Source: UBA8231 sp036011085
GTDB lineage: Bacteria > Latescibacterota > UBA2968 > UBA8231
Direction of reading: 5' to 3'
DNA: 64,000 nt
NCBI GenBank assembly: GCA_036011085.1
Contig: DASCMS010000104.1
Span: forward strand, 1 to 64,000
In this document: one piece after another, positions 15,827 to 23,829 of the stretch
Position numbering within the stretch: position 1 is the stretch's first letter
Layout: each line of letters starts with the position of its first letter
Notes under the pieces: model-generated
What the model was told of the DNA's origin: nothing
What the model saw: only the letters and a program-made list of their open reading frames with translations
The model's database searches: none
Program-made: the position numbers and the translations under genes

Positions 15827-18126
15827 CAGATCTTACGCCGGGTCAATTCGCTCTGCATCCGCACGAGGCGGGCGTAGACGCCGTCGGCTTCGATCAGTTC
15901 GTCATGGGTACCGATTTCCGCGATCTCGCCCTTGTCGAGAATCAGCAGGCGATTGGCATGACGGAGGGTGGACAGGCGATGGGCGATGGCGAAGGTGGTA
16001 CGGCCGCGGATCAGCCGCTCGAGAGCTTCCTGGATCTTTACCTCCGTCTCTGTGTCCACGCTGGAGGTGGCTTCGTCGAGGATGAGGATTCGCGGGTCCC
16101 GCAGGATGGCACGGGCTATGGAGACACGCTGCCGTTCTCCCCCCGACAGCCGGGTGCCCCGCTCACCGACGATGGTGTCGTACCCGTGGGGCAGGTTCAT
16201 GAGGAAATCGTGGGCGTGAGCGGCCCGAGCGGCAGCGACAATCTCATCGAGGTTCGCCTCCGGCTTGCCGTAGGCGATGTTGTCTCCCACGGTGCCGTTG
16301 AACAGGAAGGGGTCCTGCAGGACGACACCGATCTGGTCGCGCAGCGACTTGAGCTCTACGTCGCGGATATCGTGCCCGTCGATGCGGATCGATCCGTTGG
16401 AGACGTCGTAGAAGCGGCAGATCAGGTTGATGAGGGTGCTCTTGCCGGCGCCCGAATGGCCGGCCAGTCCGATCATCTCGCCCGGCTCGACGACAAGATC
16501 GATGTGCTTGAGCACGGGCTTGGTGTCATCGTAGGAGAACGTGACGTCACCAAACTCGACACGACCGACGACGCGCGGCATGATGGACGCATCGGGGACA
16601 TCCCGCACATCGGGCTGTGAGTCGAGGGTTTCAAAGACACGCTCGGCGGATGTGCCGGCCCGCTGGAAACGGTGGTTGAGACGACAGAGGCTTTCCACCG
16701 GACCGTAGAACTGCCACATGAACCCGGTGAAGACGACGAAGGACCCCAGAGTCAGGTCGCCGTCGAGAACACGGGTGCCGCCCACGAGCCAGATCACCAG
16801 CGTGCCGATGCGCGTGACGAAGGCCATGATGGGGCTGAACAGACTCTGCAGGCGGGCAGCCCGCAGCTCACCGTCGAGCAGGTGACCGGACCGCTGCTCG
16901 AATTTGCCCACCTCGCGGGACTCCTGGGAGAAGGCCTTGACGACGCGTACACCGGGGATGGTGTCGGCCAGCAGGGCGCTGATGCTCGCCCAGCGACGCC
17001 AAAGTGCCCGGTACGTGAAGTGCAACTTGCCGCCGAAGCGAAGCGTGGTGAACACGAGCAGCGGCACCGGCAGCAGCACCAGGCCGGCGAGGGAGGCGTC
17101 CATGGCGAAGAGGATGGTACAGATGATGATGATCGTCAGAACGTCGCGGATGATCTCCTGCAGGCCATCGCTGATGAAGTCCTGCAGGCGTCCCACGTCC
17201 TGCGTGATGGAGGACATGACACGCCCCGTCTCACGGTCGTTGTAGAAGCTCAGAGACAGCGTGTTGAGATGCCGGTAGACTTCGTTGCGCAGGTCGAGAG
17301 TAACGTGCTGTCCGAGCCAGGCCATCACATAACGCCGAATCGCGCCCAGCAGGTTGCTCGACACATGGATCAGGAGCAGGGCAAAGACGAGAATCAGGAG
17401 CCTGCTGTGGGTGGCTGCGTCGGCCAGCAGCGGTCGCAGGGCAGTTCCCTCTGACGTCGGCGCCAGAACGTCATCGAGGAGGGAACCCATCAGCAGTGTC
17501 GGTGTAAGGCCGATGCCGGTCGCCAGGACCATGAGGCTCAGGCTGAGGACGCCCAAACCCCAGTACGGTTTGGCGTAGCTCAGCAACCGGATCAGCAGCC
17601 GCCGCGTCTCGAGGCAGGCAGGACAGACGCCGAAGCGCCGGGGGATGGCCCGGCCGCAGCGATCACAGCGGCGCCGTGCGGATCCGCCGATATCGGCGCC
17701 GCCGGAGGCGATGCGCTCTCCGGTGTCTCGCCCGGGTTGGGCCCGGCGAACCAGGTCCTCGAGCCGCTTCGGCACGCGGTTGAACTTGCGCATGAGGCTG
17801 CGCGTGAAACGAACCAGGGTCAGGCCGCCGTCGGCGGTGCGTACGTGCAGCGCACCAATGGCCTGAAAGTCGCGCAGCTCGATGGCCAGCACATCGGTCA
17901 ACTCGAGCTGCCGTGGGGGGGCGCTCAGATCGGTGGGATCCAGAGACAGCAGTCGCCGGTCGGTGGCCACCAGCCAGGTGTCGCCGTAGCGGCCATCAGC
18001 CCGGATGTCGGAGGCCATGGACAACTCGATGGACTCACAAGCCGTCAGCAGGTCGGCGAGCCTTTGCTCGATTGCCGTCGGCAGGTCCTGCAGCAGATCT
18101 GAGTCCGGGTCGATGTCGCTGGGCAT
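15823..18126 (-). CDS. ABC exporter with N-terminal PH-like domain and zinc ribbon
   Basis: 767 residues, about 180 longer than a normal half-exporter. Residues 1-130 look like a PH-like domain (TWLVATDRRLLSL). C154, C157, C168 and C171 form a CxxC...CxxC zinc ribbon (CDRC, CPAC). From about 175 follows a six-helix membrane domain, then a fully canonical ATPase: Walker A GHSGAGKST (about 560), signature LSGGERQRVS, Walker B LILDEATSSVD, H-loop IAHRLST. It therefore can work as a homodimer. This architecture with DUF1854 next door is what is annotated as a cyanophycin-metabolism-associated ABC transporter. It is first in a five-gene operon, 25 bp behind a TetR-type operator. Confidence 0.9.
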   Translation of the reverse strand: MPSDIDPDSDLLQDLPTAIEQRLADLLTACESIELSMASDIRADGRYGDTWLVATDRRLLSLDPTDLSAPPRQLELTDVLAIELRDFQAIGALHVRTADGGLTLVRFTRSLMRKFNRVPKRLEDLVRRAQPGRDTGERIASGGADIGGSARRRCDRCGRAIPRRFGVCPACLETRRLLIRLLSYAKPYWGLGVLSLSLMVLATGIGLTPTLLMGSLLDDVLAPTSEGTALRPLLADAATHSRLLILVFALLLIHVSSNLLGAIRRYVMAWLGQHVTLDLRNEVYRHLNTLSLSFYNDRETGRVMSSITQDVGRLQDFISDGLQEIIRDVLTIIIICTILFAMDASLAGLVLLPVPLLVFTTLRFGGKLHFTYRALWRRWASISALLADTIPGVRVVKAFSQESREVGKFEQRSGHLLDGELRAARLQSLFSPIMAFVTRIGTLVIWLVGGTRVLDGDLTLGSFVVFTGFMWQFYGPVESLCRLNHRFQRAGTSAERVFETLDSQPDVRDVPDASIMPRVVGRVEFGDVTFSYDDTKPVLKHIDLVVEPGEMIGLAGHSGAGKSTLINLICRFYDVSNGSIRIDGHDIRDVELKSLRDQIGVVLQDPFLFNGTVGDNIAYGKPEANLDEIVAAARAAHAHDFLMNLPHGYDTIVGERGTRLSGGERQRVSIARAILRDPRILILDEATSSVDTETEVKIQEALERLIRGRTTFAIAHRLSTLRHANRLLILDKGEIAEIGTHDELIEADGVYARLVRMQSELTRRKIW

Positions 18127-18151
18127 CAGTTCAGCGGAATGAGTACAGAAG

Positions 18152-18169
18152 TGACTGACCGGTCAGTCA
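18152..18169. promoter_or_regulatory. Perfect TetR-type operator palindrome upstream of the ABC operon
   Basis: TGACTGACCGGTCAGTCA is a perfect 18-bp palindrome, 25 bp upstream of the ATG of the first ABC gene (18126, minus strand). Its core ACTGAC-N2-GTCAGT recurs at 47719-47732, at almost the same distance upstream of the RND operon. Size and symmetry fit operators of TetR-family repressors. No tetR gene is in the window, so the regulator is elsewhere. Confidence 0.7.
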
Positions 18170-18196
18170 TGGCGGAGGAAGAGACCAACCGTCATC

Positions 18197-18388
18197 TCAG
18201 ACAGTGGCGTCACTCACCCACTCCAACTGGCCTTCATGGACGAAGACATTCTCTCCCTTCAACAGCTTGCTCCAGACGTTGTTCTGCATCTCCGAGTCGG
18301 GGAAGTTCGAACGGATGACCCGACGAGCGTCGCTTTCAGTCAGCGTCGACGGATCGTCGACGCCAGGGCGGTGCAGGACGAAGGGCAT
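18197..18388 (-). CDS. Small protein of unknown function
   Basis: 63 residues from ATG 18388, preceded by GAGGCACC. Residues include SDARRVIRSNFPDSEMQNNVWSKL and VFVHEGQLEWVSD. Its composition is that of an ordinary soluble protein, with no signal peptide, membrane helix or Cys cluster. It lies upstream of, and in the same direction as, the ABC operon, but the TetR-type operator sits between them, so it is probably a separate transcript. I do not recognise the family. A longer frame upstream has no binding site. Confidence 0.45.
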   Translation of the reverse strand: MPFVLHRPGVDDPSTLTESDARRVIRSNFPDSEMQNNVWSKLLKGENVFVHEGQLEWVSDATV

Positions 18389-18429
18389 GGTGCCTCGATT
18401 CTGGGGGCTACAAGTGGAGGTCGGATAAT

Positions 18430-18492
18430 GTAGTATGTCGCAGATGGCCCCGCTTGCAGGTTGTGAAAGTCCACCTGTGGCCGACATACTAC
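18430..18492. promoter_or_regulatory. Long-spaced inverted repeat between divergent genes, overlapping a candidate promoter
   Basis: GTAGTATGTCG (18430-18440) and its exact complement CGACATACTAC (18482-18492) flank 41 bp. The right arm contains CATACT (18485-18490), a -10-like element, with TTGTGA (18461-18466) 18 bp upstream, reading toward the gene at 18500. The left arm gives the same CATACT on the minus strand, reading toward the small protein at 18388. The symmetry suggests divergent promoters, or a hairpin or protein-binding site common to both. Confidence 0.45.
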
Positions 18493-18499
18493 CTGTGCC

Positions 18500-21043
18500 A
18501 TGAGATTATCGAGAACAGGCGGGGGAATGTCACGGATTGGCTGGTGTATGGTGCTGGCCCTTGCAGGTGGGACGCTGTGTGGCGCCAGCGGTGTCTGGGC
18601 CCGCGGCATCACTCTGCACGGGCGCATCATCGATGCCGCAACCGGCGAGCCCCTGCCACTGGCCTCGGTGCAGGTGATGGCGCAGTTCACCGGTACCATC
18701 GCCAATGACGAGGGCTTCTACACCCTGGAAGTAGGCCACCTGCCGGTGACACTTCGTGTGAGCTATATCGGCTATGCCTCACGGGAGCACGTGGTCACCG
18801 ATTCCGCTCAGGCGGCAGCCGGCGTCGACTTTCGTCTGCCGGTGACGCCGTACACACTCCCTGAAATGATCGTGCGCCCCGACGAGGCCAATCGCATCAT
18901 GGCCGAGGTCATCCGGCGCAAGGCCGAGTGGCGCCCCCGGGTGCAGAGCTGGCGCAGTGAAGCCCACACGCGCATGACGGTGAAGAAGGACGAGGAGATC
19001 GTCGCCGTCGCCGAGGTGGTGTCCGAGGTCCACTGGCAGCGGGAGGGCGGCTATCGGGAGGTGGTCGTGTCGCAACGGCACACGGACAACATGGATGACC
19101 CGGACATGGACTTCGGCACGTTGTCGGCAGCCGAGGAGTTCGTCGACCTCTACGACGACGACATCGATTTCATCGAGAACAATCTGATGGGGCCCACCCA
19201 TCCCGACGCCCTCGACGTGTATGATTTCGATCTGATCGGCCGGCGCTTGGTAGATGATCGTGTCGTGTTCGACATCGATGTGCGCCCCAAACACAAGCCA
19301 GAAGCAGCCTTCGTCGGTCGTGTATCCATCGTCGACGTTGACTTCGCCCTGATCGAGGCGGAACTGACGCCGAGCAAATCGATCATCTCGGCGGCTCTGC
19401 CGCTGCCACTGTTCGAGGATTTCGCCTGGAGTTTTGCCCAGCAATGGCGCCAGTTCGACGGTTTGTGGCTGGCGGTGGACTATCGCTTCGAGGGGAGGGT
19501 TCGGATCGGCACCTTCGGTCTGCACTTCCCTGAGATCGGGGTACGGGGTGTAACCCGCATGTCGAACTATGAGGTCAACATCGACTTGCCCGATTCGCTG
19601 TACGAAGAGGAGACGATCGTCCGGGTCGACAGCACGCGGGTGCAGGCGGACACCGCTTTCGCCCGGGGCGCCAGCGGCGTTCCTCTGACCGAGGAAGAGG
19701 TGGCGGCCTACGCTAGCCTGGACAGCTCCCGCTACCTGGACAAGGAGTTCCGCCCCACGGGGTTGTGGGCACGCTTCCTGCCCACCGAAGAGGAGATGGA
19801 CGAAGAGCGGGAAAAAAGACGCCAGGAACGCCGCGAGCGGGCGGAGCAGACGGCAGCCGATTCCGGGAGTGCACGCTCCGATTCCACCAGATCGAAGTCG
19901 AAGCCAAAGCCGAAGCACAGAAACTGGCTACCAGAGTACAGTGGGGCCGTGCGGGCGAATCGAGTGGAGGAGGTCTACGCCGGGGGGAGCGCTCAATACC
20001 GGCTGGGCCAGCGCACGCGAGCCTATGGCAGAGTCGGCTACAGCACAGGGGTCGAACGGGTCGCCGGATCAGCAGGTCTGGCCGGCGGGCGGCCTGTCCA
20101 TGGCAAGGGCAGGGACAGGATGGACCTGGGCTTTCGGGTCGAGTACGAACGAGGTGTTGCCCGGCGCTACGACTCTGACCTTTATCACCACTTCTTCAAC
20201 AGCGCCCAGGCGCTGACCGGTCTCGACGACTACTTCGACTACGGCTGGCGGGAGATGGTGGAAGTGGAATTGTCACTGAGTGGCTGGCGCGAGAACGGAT
20301 TCCTGTGGCTCACGGCGCGCGACGAGCGCCAGCAGACGCTGTCGGCTCTGGCAGACTTCGGTCTGCTGCCCTTCGACGACGTGCGCCCGAACGTGCCCGT
20401 TTTCGACGGGGACATTCGCTCTGCCCGTCTCGGCGGCCGTTTAGGCCACGACTACACCCCCTTCGGAGTCACTGCCAACCGCCGGCTCACTCTGGAGGCA
20501 GAGGTGGCCACGGACTGGTTCGGCAGCGACGTCAGCTTCAGCACCTGGCGATTCACCTGGGACTGGCAACAGCCCACGTTCTGGACCCGTCGTTGGCTGC
20601 CCAACACACTCGATCTGCGCGTGCTGGCGGGCGCATCCACCGGAGATGTACCGCCTCAGCGCCACGCCGCTCTCGACGTGGCCATGGGTCCCTTCACGCC
20701 TTTCGGCGCCTTTCGCACGGTTCACGGGCACCCGTACGAGGGGCCACGCTACGCGGCGCTGTTCTGGGAACACAACTTTCGCACGGTACCCTTCGAGTAT
20801 CTCGGTGCGTGGGGGCTCGTGCGCCGGGGCATGGGCCTGGTCGTTCACGGTGCGTCCGGGCGTACCTGGCACGACGGCACGTCGTCGGCCCTGCGGTCTA
20901 CGATGAGATCCACGGGGGGCTGGCACCACGAGCTCGGCGCCTCGCTCATCCTCTATGGCCTGTTCCGCGTCGATGTCACGCGGCGTCTCGATCAGGCCGG
21001 CTGGCGCATCGGCGGCAGTCTGGCCCGGTTCGACTTCGACTGA
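18500..21043 (+). CDS. DUF5686/carboxypeptidase-regulatory-like outer-membrane protein
   Basis: 847 residues. An N-terminal signal peptide (MVLALAGGTLCGASGVWA) is followed by a carboxypeptidase-regulatory-like (CarboxypepD_reg-like) domain with the motif GRIIDAATGEPLPLASVQV, NDEGFYTLEV and RVSYIGYAS. Next comes LPEMIVRPDEANRIMAEVIRRKAEW, the region typical of DUF5686. The C-terminal half alternates amphipathic strands (RTRAYGRVGYSTG, DRMDLGFRVEYER) and ends in an aromatic residue pattern (GGSLARFDFD), compatible with an outer-membrane barrel. A charged low-complexity stretch of Lys/Arg/Glu at about 445-480 separates the parts. ATG 18527 is an alternative start with a purine-rich GGCGGGGGA upstream. 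Function unknown; family members are surface proteins of Bacteroidetes-like bacteria. Confidence 0.75.
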   Translation: MRLSRTGGGMSRIGWCMVLALAGGTLCGASGVWARGITLHGRIIDAATGEPLPLASVQVMAQFTGTIANDEGFYTLEVGHLPVTLRVSYIGYASREHVVTDSAQAAAGVDFRLPVTPYTLPEMIVRPDEANRIMAEVIRRKAEWRPRVQSWRSEAHTRMTVKKDEEIVAVAEVVSEVHWQREGGYREVVVSQRHTDNMDDPDMDFGTLSAAEEFVDLYDDDIDFIENNLMGPTHPDALDVYDFDLIGRRLVDDRVVFDIDVRPKHKPEAAFVGRVSIVDVDFALIEAELTPSKSIISAALPLPLFEDFAWSFAQQWRQFDGLWLAVDYRFEGRVRIGTFGLHFPEIGVRGVTRMSNYEVNIDLPDSLYEEETIVRVDSTRVQADTAFARGASGVPLTEEEVAAYASLDSSRYLDKEFRPTGLWARFLPTEEEMDEEREKRRQERRERAEQTAADSGSARSDSTRSKSKPKPKHRNWLPEYSGAVRANRVEEVYAGGSAQYRLGQRTRAYGRVGYSTGVERVAGSAGLAGGRPVHGKGRDRMDLGFRVEYERGVARRYDSDLYHHFFNSAQALTGLDDYFDYGWREMVEVELSLSGWRENGFLWLTARDERQQTLSALADFGLLPFDDVRPNVPVFDGDIRSARLGGRLGHDYTPFGVTANRRLTLEAEVATDWFGSDVSFSTWRFTWDWQQPTFWTRRWLPNTLDLRVLAGASTGDVPPQRHAALDVAMGPFTPFGAFRTVHGHPYEGPRYAALFWEHNFRTVPFEYLGAWGLVRRGMGLVVHGASGRTWHDGTSSALRSTMRSTGGWHHELGASLILYGLFRVDVTRRLDQAGWRIGGSLARFDFD

Positions 21044-21105
21044 CACACGGAGACGCGGGATTTCGTAGAGTTGGCGGCATCGACCCGCCACACAGAGGAC
21101 CAAAG

Positions 21106-22617
21106 ATGAGTACTGAGCCCGTTGCCACCGACACCGATCTGCGTGCCCGCTTTGTCCGTGACGGCCATGTAGTGATCAAGACCGGACTGCCTGACGAATA
21201 CCATCAGACCATCTACGCGAAACTCGAGGAGGTATTCGAGAAGGAGGGCAACGTGGGCAACAACATCCTGCCCCGCGTGCCCGAGATCCAACAGGTCTAC
21301 GATGATGCCGCCGTGACTGGCGCCCTGCAGAGCCTGCTGGGCCCCGGTTACATCATGAACCCGCATCGGCACTGCCACCTCAACCCGCCGGGCGGCCGGG
21401 GACAGACCTGGCACAAGGACTGCTACGTCTTCGATCACAACCTGCGTCACCCCCGGTTTCGTTGGGTGATGGCCTTCTACTACCCCCAGGACACGACGCG
21501 GGACATGGGACCGACGGGGGTCATGCCGGGCCATCAGTGGTACCGCACCATCTCCGATCCGGACTCGACGCAGTCCACCGAACATCATGAAGCCCTCACC
21601 GGTGCCGCCGGAACCGTGTCGATCGTGCACTTCGATACCTGGCACCGGGCCACGGCCAACACCAGCGATCGCAAACGCTACATGCTGAAGTTCCAGTTTG
21701 CCCGCACGGCCGAGCCACAGCCTGGTGATGCCGACGGCGCGGAGTGGGAGCAGAACGGTGCCGTATGTGATGACGTATTCCGCTGGTTAGCCGGAGACAC
21801 GTCGACGGGGCCAGGAGATGGCGGTGCCATCGGCGGCGCCGTCGATTCTCTACGGTCCGGGACGCCGGCCGAACGGACACGGGCGGCGGATGCCATCGCC
21901 CGCTCGGGCTCGGCTGGAGACGCCATCGCGGCGCTGACGGCTGCACTTGACGACGCGGCCGAATCGGTGCGGCTGAACGCCGCCTATGGGCTGGCCGCTG
22001 CGGGCGAAGCCGGTCTACCGGAACTGGCTCAGGATCTGCGGCGAGAGGCCCTGGCATCTGAACCCCTGGCGATGGCGAAAACGGCGGACAACGCCCATGG
22101 GACCAATCCGACGGCGACCGTAGCATCACAGGCGCTGGCCGTAGCTGCCAGAGGCGACTCCGTCGCCAGCGATCTGCTCGACGACGGTCACTGGCTCGTG
22201 CGGGCCGCAGCGGCGGATGCGCTGGCGAATATGGGTGCCACCACGGTGACTGACCGGCTCGTGCACAGCGCCGACGACGAACACTGGTGGGTGCGGCGCA
22301 ACGCCCTGGAGGCCCTGGCACGGGTGGGCGACCTCACCGGGGCGGCGCTGGAGACAGCGACTCGCGGCATCGACGATGGGGACTACCGCGTGCGCCGCAA
22401 CGCCGCCCTGGCCGTGCGCTCCGCTGGGCAGGTGACGGATGGTACCGTAGCCGCCCTGGAGCGCATGCTGCGGGACGACAACCGCTACAACCGCTTCTAC
22501 GCGGCCAACGCCCTGCGCCACCTGGCGCCGGTGGCGTCAGAGGCGGGCACGGCCCTGCTCGACCACCTGTTCACGTCACGCTGGTGCCCGCTGACAAACG
22601 CGGAGGATCGTTACTGA
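21106..22617 (+). CDS. Phytanoyl-CoA dioxygenase-family protein fused to HEAT-like repeats
   Basis: 503 residues. Residues 1-240 are a PhyH-type Fe(II)/2-oxoglutarate dioxygenase. The facial triad is visible as H103 and D105 (WHKDCYV) and H180 (DTWHRAT), with an Arg (189 or 191) to hold the 2-oxoglutarate carboxylate. Residues 255-500 are HEAT/PBS-lyase-type helical repeats (DDAAESVRLNAAYGLAAAGEAG, DDEHWWVRRNALEALARVG, DDGDYRVRRNAALAVRSAG). The fusion is unusual: most PhyH-family proteins are about 250-300 residues with nothing added. The repeats may bind a partner protein. ATG 21106 has GAGGACC upstream. Reaction inferred as hydroxylation of a small metabolite; substrate unknown. Confidence 0.85.
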   Translation: MSTEPVATDTDLRARFVRDGHVVIKTGLPDEYHQTIYAKLEEVFEKEGNVGNNILPRVPEIQQVYDDAAVTGALQSLLGPGYIMNPHRHCHLNPPGGRGQTWHKDCYVFDHNLRHPRFRWVMAFYYPQDTTRDMGPTGVMPGHQWYRTISDPDSTQSTEHHEALTGAAGTVSIVHFDTWHRATANTSDRKRYMLKFQFARTAEPQPGDADGAEWEQNGAVCDDVFRWLAGDTSTGPGDGGAIGGAVDSLRSGTPAERTRAADAIARSGSAGDAIAALTAALDDAAESVRLNAAYGLAAAGEAGLPELAQDLRREALASEPLAMAKTADNAHGTNPTATVASQALAVAARGDSVASDLLDDGHWLVRAAAADALANMGATTVTDRLVHSADDEHWWVRRNALEALARVGDLTGAALETATRGIDDGDYRVRRNAALAVRSAGQVTDGTVAALERMLRDDNRYNRFYAANALRHLAPVASEAGTALLDHLFTSRWCPLTNAEDRY

Positions 22618-22640
22618 AGGTCCGACTCGTCGACGAGCTG

Positions 22641-22883
22641 TCAGGCAGAGACAGTCGCGCGCGGCATTCCCTCCAGCAGTCCCTTTGCCGACAGATCTTC
22701 GTCGACGTCAGGCCAGTGGATGCCTCTCCCACTGGGCGAGATCTCGAAGTTCTGCAGCTGCTCCGGCGTCGCGTCGGCCAGACGCCAGTAGAAGGTGACA
22801 GGCACCGCGAGATCCCGCCCGTCCTCGTAGCTGACCTGGATTCGATCTGCATTGACGCGCACAGACTTGATTCTAGGATCCAC
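22641..22883 (-). CDS. DUF2442 domain protein (toxin-antitoxin-like small protein)
   Basis: 80 residues, GTG 22883 preceded by a strong GGGAGGT site. The start VDPRIKSVRVNADRIQVSYEDGRDLAVPV and the later EQLQNFEISPSGRGIHWPDVDEDLS are standard DUF2442 features. DUF2442 proteins often follow a DUF4160 partner and are annotated as antitoxin-like or as one half of a possible toxin-antitoxin pair. The 36-residue frame that overlaps its start (22873-22983) could be the stub of such a partner. Confidence 0.85.
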   Translation of the reverse strand: MDPRIKSVRVNADRIQVSYEDGRDLAVPVTFYWRLADATPEQLQNFEISPSGRGIHWPDVDEDLSAKGLLEGMPRATVSA

Positions 22884-22983
22884 AATGGACCTCCCATTCC
22901 TCAACAAACAGGTCACGGTGATCGTTGATCTTGCGGCGAATCTGGCGTAGTTCACGGGCCGGACGAACAATAAAGCACAACAT
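22873..22983 (-). pseudogene. Short frame overlapping the DUF2442 start, possible remnant of a DUF4160 partner
   Basis: 36 codons from ATG 22983 to TAG, overlapping the DUF2442 start by 11 bp. It has an in-frame TGA only one codon upstream of its ATG. The translation contains RPARELRQIRRKINDHRDLFVEEWEVH, loosely like the C-terminal helix of DUF4160 proteins, whose N-terminal catalytic-like part is absent here. It may be a decayed toxin stub or a translational leader. The identification is weak. Confidence 0.3.
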
Positions 22984-23005
22984 GAGTCAGCCACCGAACG
23001 TCGGG

Positions 23006-23827
23006 CTATCGGCCGAGCACCGATTTCCACAGGAACCGACGATTGCGCAGCTCGAGGCCTGACTCGACGGCGTGGCGCGCGAAGACTGCGGACAGTTCTC
23101 CGTGTACTTCTGGCCAGGATTCGACTTCGTCCGGGGACCGGCCGAAGGTGAGGAATCGGTACAGCTCGCGCGGCCCATGGAGCCATTCCGGCACGTCGTA
23201 GGTCCAGCAGCTGTGGATGGCCAGGCCGACTCTGGCCAGGCGGGTTTCGATTCTCGACCGCATGCCGGCGTCAGGGTCCGGATCCGGCGGGGACAGGCGC
23301 AGGCTTTCGGGCAGTTGGCGGTTCCAGCTGTATTCCTCCAGAAGACCGAGCGGGTTCAACTGCAGCAGCACGGCCCCCGGTCGGCAGAACCGAGGCGCGT
23401 CCTCGATCCAGTTCGTCGGCCCGCGACGGGAGATGACGACGTCGATGGAGGCGGTGAGGGCGGGCACCGTCACCTGCCCGCCGTTGCGGTCGGCGCTCGA
23501 GTTGCGGCAGAGGAGGGTTGTGTTGTCGATGCCATGCTCGGCGACGGCCTGCCGCGCCAGCGTGACGTAGCGATCTACCTGATCGTAGGCCCGCAGCGAC
23601 CGACACAGGGGTGCAAAGGAGACTGCGTCGACGCCGTGGCCGCAACCGGCTTCCAGAACATCCAGCTCGGGGGTCAGGTGTTGCCGCACGAGGGTGGAGT
23701 ACGCCGCCTCACCTCCGCCATCAGCGGTGGTCGATTCCCACGGGTAGTAGTAGCCCTCCTGCAGCGTGGCCAGACGCTCATACCACGCCGACGTATGTCC
23801 CCGCACGCCGGTCGTCTCGCCGCCCAC
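23006..23827 (-). CDS. SAM-dependent methyltransferase, class I
   Basis: 273 residues from GTG 23827, only 2 bp after the upstream stop. The SAM-binding motif I is VLEAGCGHGVD (about residues 56-66), with an acidic residue ending the second strand (AYDQVDRYV). The fold continues with IDVVISRRGPTNWIEDAPR and LQLNPLGLLEEYSW, consistent with a small-molecule or protein methyltransferase of the general class I family. No DNA-methylase motif (N/DPPY/F) is present. It is the second gene of a transcript with the YcaQ-like DNA repair protein. The substrate is unknown. Confidence 0.85.
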   Translation of the reverse strand: MGGETTGVRGHTSAWYERLATLQEGYYYPWESTTADGGGEAAYSTLVRQHLTPELDVLEAGCGHGVDAVSFAPLCRSLRAYDQVDRYVTLARQAVAEHGIDNTTLLCRNSSADRNGGQVTVPALTASIDVVISRRGPTNWIEDAPRFCRPGAVLLQLNPLGLLEEYSWNRQLPESLRLSPPDPDPDAGMRSRIETRLARVGLAIHSCWTYDVPEWLHGPRELYRFLTFGRSPDEVESWPEVHGELSAVFARHAVESGLELRNRRFLWKSVLGR

Positions 23828-23829
23828 CC

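Noticed and set aside
20305..21105. N-terminal extension of the phytanoyl-CoA dioxygenase frame
   Set aside because: The upstream part overlaps the DUF5686-like gene, is Arg-rich without domain features, and ATG 21106 has a proper binding site.
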